A DNA stretch of 64,000 bases from Vandiemenella viatica (lineage: Eukaryota > Arthropoda > Insecta > Orthoptera > Morabidae): contig JARYHS010011408.1 in assembly GCA_031002005.1 (NCBI GenBank), positions 222,249,473 to 222,313,472 of the forward strand, read 5' to 3'. Positions 57,080 to 64,000 of the stretch are shown here, one piece after another. Numbering within the stretch: position 1 is the first letter of the stretch; every line of letters starts with the position of its first letter. The position numbers and the translations under genes are program-made. The notes below the pieces were generated by a model. That model ran no database searches and had not been told where the DNA came from. It was given only the letters and a program-made list of their open reading frames with translations.

Positions 57080-57720
57080 TAAACAGAGGCTTTACATTGA
57101 CATCTGTGACGTCAAATCAACTTTTCTTATAAGTTCTCCAAAAAAAGCCTGTTTGACCATTTCCTCCTCTACTTCCCCATGCTTTTCTTGGCTTTCTTGC
57201 AATTTCTAAAAAATCTTTATTGTTGCGTTTCTAATTCATCTAGAGTATTTTTCTGCCTCCTTTTTAATTAATCATTTTTAATATTTTTACCGCTTCCTTG
57301 TATTATTAGCCGACTTGTTTCATTATTCCAAAATTACCTTCACCTGTTCTGATTCCCTGTAATCTTCTTCAGTTGCGTCTTCTTCAACGCTTCTCTAAGA
57401 TTTGCAATTTGTGTTAAATGTGAGGTTCTTTTACAAGGCCAATTTTCAAATTATTTGATCTTTGGTACTTCCTCATGCTTCTGAACAGAATCAGATTGTG
57501 GTCAGAGTCTACATTCTTACTAGGATATGCTTTACAACCCGAAGTTTCGTTCTGAATAACTGTTTGACAGCAACGTAAGCTAGCCTAAAAATTTTCTGCA
57601 CATCTTGAACGTTTACACGAAAGAATACTTCTTGTATTGGTAATAAGTAGTGAGTTTGCTACGACCAGTTGTGTTTCACGAAAATACTGAGTATCTACAA
57701 TTATTGTTCCACATTTTCAG
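57080..57720 (-). pseudogene. RTE-type LINE, endonuclease-domain fragment
   Basis: Minus strand gives RETQLVVANSLLITNTRS and then AYPSKNVDSDHNLILFRSM. These match the APE-type endonuclease of RTE elements: N-LVIANT-F (mid-domain) and the C-terminal SDH catalytic motif (YPGA-V-SDH-LV). The SDH histidine and aspartate are present. Downstream, degenerate Lys/Arg-rich linker sequence reaches about 57080. This is the only endonuclease segment seen in the window; no RT follows. Several stops make it nonfunctional. Confidence 0.7.
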
Positions 57721-60486
57721 TTTTTGACATTCGGATCTGAAATCGGTTGTAAAACACGAGGAGTTTCAACTGAGTTCTTCAATTTCATTACATATTTGAT
57801 TATACAGGTAAACCGGGATAATAAAAATAGTAAACAAATATACGAAGGAATCGTGGACTCCAGCCACATCGTTACTAAAAACCTTATTTCACGAGTAACA
57901 GCTGTTTTCCTTCAGCTTCAACCTACCGCAACACATCGCCGATTAACAAATGCGATGTGCAGTACATTTAACGCCGGAGCTAAAACTAAACTACCGCCGG
58001 ACGGCGCGTATGTGTGCGGCAGCTGTTTTACGGCACTCCATTAACCCAGTCATTGCCAGAGCTACACACTCGTCACTCTAAGACCCCACCCCCAACTTTT
58101 ACTCGCCCCTCTCACTCGCCTCTCTCTCTAACATTCATAAAATAGAGCCATGAATCAACCAAGTTAAAGAGGATGCTGCGCTACCGCCAAGCGAAAGTTT
58201 AAACAGCATCCCTTTATCAAATAAACATCGAGCGAAGCGCGTGTAAGCGGTCTGGAACGAAGGTCAGCGGCCGTAGGCGATCAGCTGATGGCCCCCACAA
58301 TGCGACGTATATTCCATTTATATCTCTACGCCCCCCTCTCTCCCCCCCTCTCAGTGGCTCCCCTCCCAAGCTAGTTCGGGCACTGCGACAAATCACGTGA
58401 CTACACTGTGATGTATGCAGCACGAGCGTACGTGTATCTACAGCTATTTCTTCCTACCTTATCGTCACGAGTCGACTTCACGTATTTCGTTTGTGCCTCG
58501 TTAACTTTTTAAGTCCAGAAGCCTTTCTTTTTTCCTTTCCCTTCTTGTCTCTCTCTGTTGCAAGGACGTTTGGCCTCAAACAAGTGTGTCAGACACCTGT
58601 TAAAATGACGAAGCATGACTTAATATATTTGACGTTCTGAGGGGAAGCTCATAAACGTTTTCGTTTTTTTGTTTTTTTTGTAACTGTAGTAATGATTTAA
58701 CTTTTTCGATGGCGAATTCTTATAGATGGAGCAAAAAACCTAAACCTTAGGTAGTTCAGTTAAAAAAAAAAATCCAGTGATGATGCCAAATGAATAGGGT
58801 GGTTCTAGAACTTCGTTTTATGAACATCCTTGCTTAGTACCTGTCAATTTTATGGATTATCTTCTCTTGTTGGTGCTCTTAGGGGATGTTACAGAGCCTT
58901 CTGTTAAAAAATGTACCTCAATGCCCCCCCCCCCACCGCGTAAAGGCTACTGCACAGGCCTCGTTGCAAAGGTCGCCAGTTCGAGTCCGCATTGGGTGTT
59001 TTAGATTAAAAGTTATGTCTATTATTCGTTATCCGTATTAAGGAGTATAAGTTTCAAGCGATAAAATTTTTCATACACGTCGAAAAAAAACCTAAACTCT
59101 ATTGCGGTTGTCTTTGATGGTAAAACTTTCAATACGAATTTAAAAAAAAAAATTCGGCTTCAATAACTGCGCTCTGAAACTATGGAATTAAACATTTTAC
59201 AATCTCTCTGAGTATAAAGAAGGCGTTCGGACGTAAATAAATTATACTGATTGATAACTATTGAACAACGCAAGATTATTACCGAACCAAACTGTAAAGT
59301 AATATCTTCGAGCATATATTTAAACATAACAGCGATAATAATATACCTACAATTTAAAACTTCTTTTTCCATGTTTTCTTCTTAAAGTCGGATTAAACGA
59401 AGCGTAAAATCCTCTCATTCCATGCAATGAAACAACAAAGCAGCCTGAACCGACTCGACCTACCGCAACCTGTTACACGTGGCCGCTCCAAGCGTTTCCT
59501 TCCATACAGAAGTCAAACTTTCGCCTCTTGCTGGTGGAAGGCTCTCCTTTAAAGCCGACAGCCACAGCGCACGTTAATATCGTGTGTAGGGGAGCGCAGC
59601 GCCACTTGTCACGTATACATCCCACCGGTTTAGCGATACACTAAAACTTCAATTACTATCTCTCCCTGTGAGAATAAACTACCAGCAGCTCTTCGCTAGG
59701 TAAAGTATTTGAGACGATCAATATTAAGACGTGTGTACTGGAATTATTAAGTTTAATCGTGTCAAATGTTTTGATTTCAAACTATCTATCAGCGATTTTC
59801 TTCTATCGTTGGTAACGGAGATGCTTTATATCAGTCAAATTTTCGGCAGATAAAATTACTTTTGCAATCAGAAAGAAAAGAGCGAGCTGTCAGAAATTTA
59901 GCTATAGGGTTTCGAATCATAATAACTGCCAAGGAATTAGTGCGTTTCGATACAGATAACATGCTATAACAATATGATGATTACTTACCGGCATTCCAGA
60001 GGCGTGAACGTTTTATTATTGCTCATGAATTGGCTGTGTTTGCATCATGAGAGGAAAATTTGTAAGCGAGATACATCTAAGAGGGGCTGCTAGTCTTGTA
60101 GAGGAATCGTTCAGCGTATCAATCATGCTGATTACTAGGGCAAGACCCTTGATTGGTGGATACAGTAAGACACTTAACTATTAGGACAAACTGTCCGGGA
60201 AACAGGCAAAGCACATCTCGAAAGTGGCAAGATATTCTCCAACAGGCTTTCTGACTTCTCTTCGTGAATAATTCTATGCCTTGCCACATCTCTGCATAGG
60301 TGGAATCTACATTTGCGTCAACAGGTAAGAAGACCATTTTTAGTAATATGTATCAAACTAATTAACACCCACTTCTTTCTCAGCATCGATGGCTACAGAA
60401 CTAAAAAACAGTACAGCCAGTTTGTTTTCGAGAATCAGACCCAAAGCAGTGTGTGGGTAGGGGGAATGGACAATGGGATTGCTTAT
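57721..60486. other. Gene-free stretch with minor low-complexity DNA
   Basis: No gene recognised; the 106-residue frame at 57724-58044 has no known motif. 58100-58420 and 59440-59640 are GC-richer. A C-run lies at 58926-58937, next to a B-box-like cagttcgagtccgc at about 58977. Confidence 0.4.
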
Positions 60487-60703
60487 AATGTACACACTTT
60501 ATCATTATTCTTGGCCGGGAAAATTCTATCACTCTTATTTTGCACAATCCTACATCAATGTCATCCTAAGAAACAGTAACGTAATACTGGCTTGTCAGTA
60601 TTGCGATACTGTTTCCTGGGATGACATTAATGTAAGATTGTGCAAGATAAGAGTGATAGAATTTTTCAGTGGCAGCCAAGAATAATGATAAAGTGTGTAC
60701 ATT
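60487..60703. repeat. 217 bp near-perfect palindrome
   Basis: The left arm begins aatgtacacactttatcatt and the right arm is its reverse complement out to the same base. The arms are ~106 nt with a loop of only a few bases near 60595. There are about ten mismatches plus one ~5 nt size difference (ggccgggaaaa versus ggctgccactgaaaaa). A transcript from either strand would fold into one long hairpin. It has no coding capacity and no match elsewhere in the window. Confidence 0.9.
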
Positions 60704-60711
60704 CACTGCAT

Positions 60712-60940
60712 CGAGCTTGAAAGATAAACGGTAACGCACATCCTTGCATTCGGAAAGATGCAGGTTCGTATCAGCGTTCGGTCATCCATGTTTCGGTTCT
60801 CCTTGGTTCCCCGAAATCACTCCAGAAGAATGCCAGGATCGGTCTTTCAAAATATCATGGCCAAATTCCTTCCTGTTCCTTGTCCCCCGTCCTTTCCGTC
60901 TCTATGACCTACACGTCGACGAGGTGTAAAACAGTAAGGA
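60712..60940 (+). mobile_element. SINE-A, diverged near-full-length
   Basis: gatgcaggttcgtatcagc (B box), ggtcatccatgtttcggttc, atggccaaattccttcctgt and cctacacgtcgacgaggtgt. It begins 9 bp after the palindrome. No TSD. Confidence 0.8.
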
Positions 60941-61494
60941 AGAAACATTCGCTGCAGGTGTAATGACAGCACACCCGGGAGATCCTTGTCATTATTTACT
61001 TTACATAGTTCAGATAGCAGGCTGTTGCTTTTTAACGATGTCTGTCTTCAAGATACTCGTAAAAACTACAAGACTATGTTTCTCTCATTCAGTTCTTTTC
61101 GTTTTCTTAGCTCTTTAGGTATCCTTTAGCAGCATGCTCCATCGTTTCTTTCCATTTAATTTCGCATATTACGTCGTACTAAATAAAAGTATAAAGGATA
61201 TAACTTATATAAAAAAAACCTTGCTAGTAAGAATGTGTATTAACTACGTAAGGGTAGTAGAGGAAGGGGGTATATGCACGCCAAATATGTTAGTTGAATG
61301 TATCTGTCTTTTACACTTTTACAGTAATAAAAACATATATCCAAAGAACAAATTTCTCTGATAAACAATATCGTGTCGATCTCTTTTCACTAAGAGATAC
61401 GAGAAAAGAAAGAATGTCACAAATAAAATAAACCTGAAATGTTATTTGGAGTCTATAAACGTGCTATCCTTTGCATCATAGGGACAGAAGTATT

Positions 61495-61760
61495 ATTTGT
61501 TTGTATGTATGTATGTATGTATGTATGTATGTACGTAAGTACGTACGTTTTTTTGGGCCAACAAGAATCACGTTAAGTCATCGTTTGACTTTAATCGGCT
61601 CCAAAGTAGGGTTGTTAGTCCTAGAGACGACCTACATTTTAACGTATAATCCGAAGCAGGGAAGCGTTTTGGCTTATTTCACATGTTGTGCAAGAAATGT
61701 TTGCAAGTTGTATCAGACGTGAAGGTCGGGTTAAGGGATTATAATGCCAGATCAATCATT
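61495..61760 (-). mobile_element. SINE-B, partial, with (TGTA)n tail
   Basis: Body shared with 14335-14605 (gttgttagtcct, gggccaac and cgttaag). The tail is an expanded (TGTA)n at about 61500-61545. The tRNA head is missing or decayed. Confidence 0.6.
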
Positions 61761-61769
61761 ATATTCGCT

Positions 61770-61812
61770 GCACCGAGCGTGATGGATAAGCGGTAGCGTT
61801 CTGGCCTCACAT
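61770..61812 (+). mobile_element. SINE-A head only
   Basis: ccgagcgtgatggataagcg, gtagcgttctggcctcacat covers only the A-box part. Sequence changes abruptly before the B box, so the 3' part is lost. Confidence 0.7.
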
Positions 61813-62049
61813 TGCATTTCTGTAAAGAGAAAAGACGTTATCCAGGCTGTGGTCTAACAGTTTTAATAACGTTTCTGTTAGCTGACGTAATCACGACACA
61901 CAAAAGCCGCACTTTAATGTATCTCAATGAGACATCAGTGCGTACATCGCTTCCTGCTTTAAAATGGCCACAGAGAACATTTATGGTGTTTAAATGTACT
62001 TCCAGTCAAGGCCAGCTAGTGCTAGATAGAGAGTACGTGACATGAGGAT

Positions 62050-62365
62050 GCGAGAACAAAGGAGGCGTGGAGTTTTATTGTTCGCCGGGTCCCAGGTGTC
62101 CGGTTTTGCACTAGGCCTGGCCGCCGCGCCGTGGTGGCGCCGCCGAACAGCCCCTCCCCTCTCTTCCGCCCCCCGCCGTTGCCCACGGCCGCCGCCGCGG
62201 GTCCGCGGTACAGTCACGTCCCGTGGCCAACGGACCCCGCGACACTGACCAAATCTAACAGGCCTCGCGTCCCTGGCGCGAGCACCAATCGATACTTTAG
62301 CCGAGGAGGCCCCTTCACGCAGCCACTCCGCCTCAGCTGCTTTGTTAGCCCGTGTACACAAAGAA
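62050..62365. promoter_or_regulatory. GC/CpG-rich island
   Basis: High GC with ggccgccgcgccgtggtggc and ccgccgccgcgggtccgcgg. The open frames on both strands here are low-complexity. Composition resembles the 31.6 and 35.5 kb islands. Possible promoter/first-exon sequence; nothing further can be shown. Confidence 0.3.
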
Positions 62366-64000
62366 GCCAACCCGTATTATTCACAAAGTCAGTGTATATA
62401 GACTCAAGTTAACTGTAGCCTACCTTTCCTTCTTCGCAGCCCGATATAGCTCGAGATGGCATGTGAAGTGTGCTCCTGACTACCAAAGGCAAGCTAACCA
62501 AGATCGGCGATTAGGAAACACGTGTTGACTCAAACGAGTGTTCAGTGCAGCTGGGCCAATAACATTTCTTGACAACTCAAACTCATATTTTCACTTCCGC
62601 ATTAATTTAGACAGAAGTGTCAAGAGTCAGCTAAAAAGAACAAAATATGCGTCTTAACCAAATTGTTGCACCACCTTATATCAACATTTAAACTTTGTTT
62701 ACTATTAATATACTGACGATTTTTTGATTGAATTGAAAAACTAAGACCAAAGAGTATGATTTCTACTAACATTAATAAGACGATCTAACGTTTTCGAGAC
62801 AGAGTCCTCAACTGTTTTTGCTAAAACAAATTTACAGTATTTAGGTTGCGATAATGCATACCAACAGGATGAAGAAAAGAAACATCAGAATCAGAGAAAG
62901 GACTAAAATTATACAAAACCATTAGTCCCATCTTGGCTTTTTGTAGTTATATCTGAATTGCACAACGAGTAAATGCAAATAGAATACAGAAAACAGAATG
63001 CTTTTCTAACATTTATAAGTGTCGTATTAAACAGACCGCATAAAAGATGAAGATATTAGAGAAGATTGAAACACGCATATGAGAGAAGAATTTTATTAAA
63101 AGAATGGATCATCTAATGAACATGCAAAACGTAAAACATCCACATAAATCCTTCTCACACCATTTCATAAGACCAGGAGACACTGGAAGGAAATGGAATT
63201 ATCTTTTGTCGGCGTAGGGCAAAAATATTTAGTTTAATTCCTTGTGTTGAAGTTGCTATGTTCACTGGTGTTTGTTTACAAAATCTATGAAGTTACGAAG
63301 AAAACAATCTTCAAAGTATCGCTAAAATGCAAAATAACTGTAGTTTCCTCTCTGCTCTTTAACAGCGAAATATATATAAAACCAAGTAGAAAAGGCAGCA
63401 GAAATATTTTTTCTAACAAATTTTAAATCATGAAAACATCTAACAAAGGTATCATTCATGGTATAAATGAAGAAAATAACATGCGATTGTGCATTTAATG
63501 AGGATACAAAATGAAAGAAAAATGGGAGGAAACCTGTCTTATATTATTCCATACATAGAACAGATACCGGAAGACCTTTGTCAAACCAACTATTAACTTC
63601 GACGGGAAAAAAATCTTCAAAATTTCTCCGATGTTCAAAGATATTTAATGAAGTCTTCCAACACTCATACCTACTTGCAACGAAGAGGTATTATTTCGAC
63701 TGCACTGAAAGGTATTTTGAAGAATTTTGATAATATTAAGGGATTTGTTATTTTCTATGCAAGTTCTAAACATTTACTGTCAAATAATTACTATTATTGA
63801 CAGTAATTAAACATCTGTCAGTAATTGGTCCAGTAGAATCGTTATCGACATTCCCGAAGCTGAGATGGCTTGAGATCAGGCATTTCCAGAATTTACTATA
63901 GCCTGGACGTTGCTAACGGCTACTTCATCGAAAGGAGTAATCTTGGTTACGGGCTTCCTGGAACTTTCTTTGTCGAGTGTCGGTCACTCGCGAAGCCGCA
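62366..64000. other. Gene-free stretch to window end
   Basis: AT-rich, no family or gene recognised. The last ~150 bp is slightly GC-richer and may begin another feature outside the window. Confidence 0.45.

Noticed and set aside
57724..58044. 106-residue frame with a Cys pair near its end
   Set aside because: No recognisable family, no splice or promoter context, and it starts at the edge of an RTE endonuclease fragment; likely chance.

Overview
This is AT-rich, repeat-dense eukaryotic DNA with no recognisable host gene. The repeats (tRNA-derived SINEs; RTE-, CR1/L2- and Jockey-type LINEs; a Penelope-like element; Tc1/mariner, PIF/Harbinger and hAT-like DNA transposons) point to an arthropod, most likely an insect with a large genome. 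The main SINE has a layout I associate with orthopteroid insects, so a polyneopteran is my best guess; that is inference, not proof. The window reads as intergenic or deep intronic sequence. All open frames with a recognisable family are decayed transposon proteins.

Layout: 0.3-5 kb holds MITEs, including a TIR element nested inside an hAT-like MITE. 9-15 kb holds RTE fragments, a frameshifted Penelope-like element nested in another repeat, and two ~205 bp elements with target-site duplications and a hammerhead-like core. 15.9-19 kb holds two LINE fragments and several SINEs. 21.9-25.4 kb holds a ~167 bp satellite array with dimeric higher-order structure, bracketed by inverted ends of a MITE family seen again at 30.6 kb. 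27.2-28.9 kb holds an internally deleted Harbinger element and a long-TIR element that keeps only a transposase tail. 33-33.8 kb is a degenerate ~39 bp tandem repeat. 38.4-41.1 kb and 49.7-51.6 kb hold Jockey-type LINE fragments. 42.4-45.6 kb holds nested LINEs and SINEs. 55.1-56.1 kb is a dead Tc1-like transposase. 60.5-60.7 kb is a near-complete 217 bp palindrome. Several GC-rich islands (15.5, 31.6-32.2, 35.5-36.0, 54.7-54.9, 62.1-62.4 kb) are the only candidates for host regulatory or exonic sequence.

The parts do not form a pathway; what they record is insertion history. Five SINE copies have perfect 11-12 bp target-site duplications and are the youngest layer, inserted into LINEs, a minisatellite and other repeats. 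LINE relatives in the window are of the type that could have supplied reverse transcriptase to SINEs, but every copy here is truncated or interrupted. Family names such as SINE-A, SINE-B, repeat X and MITE-M are local labels. All comparisons were made by eye, so boundaries without target-site duplications are approximate to about 10-30 bp.
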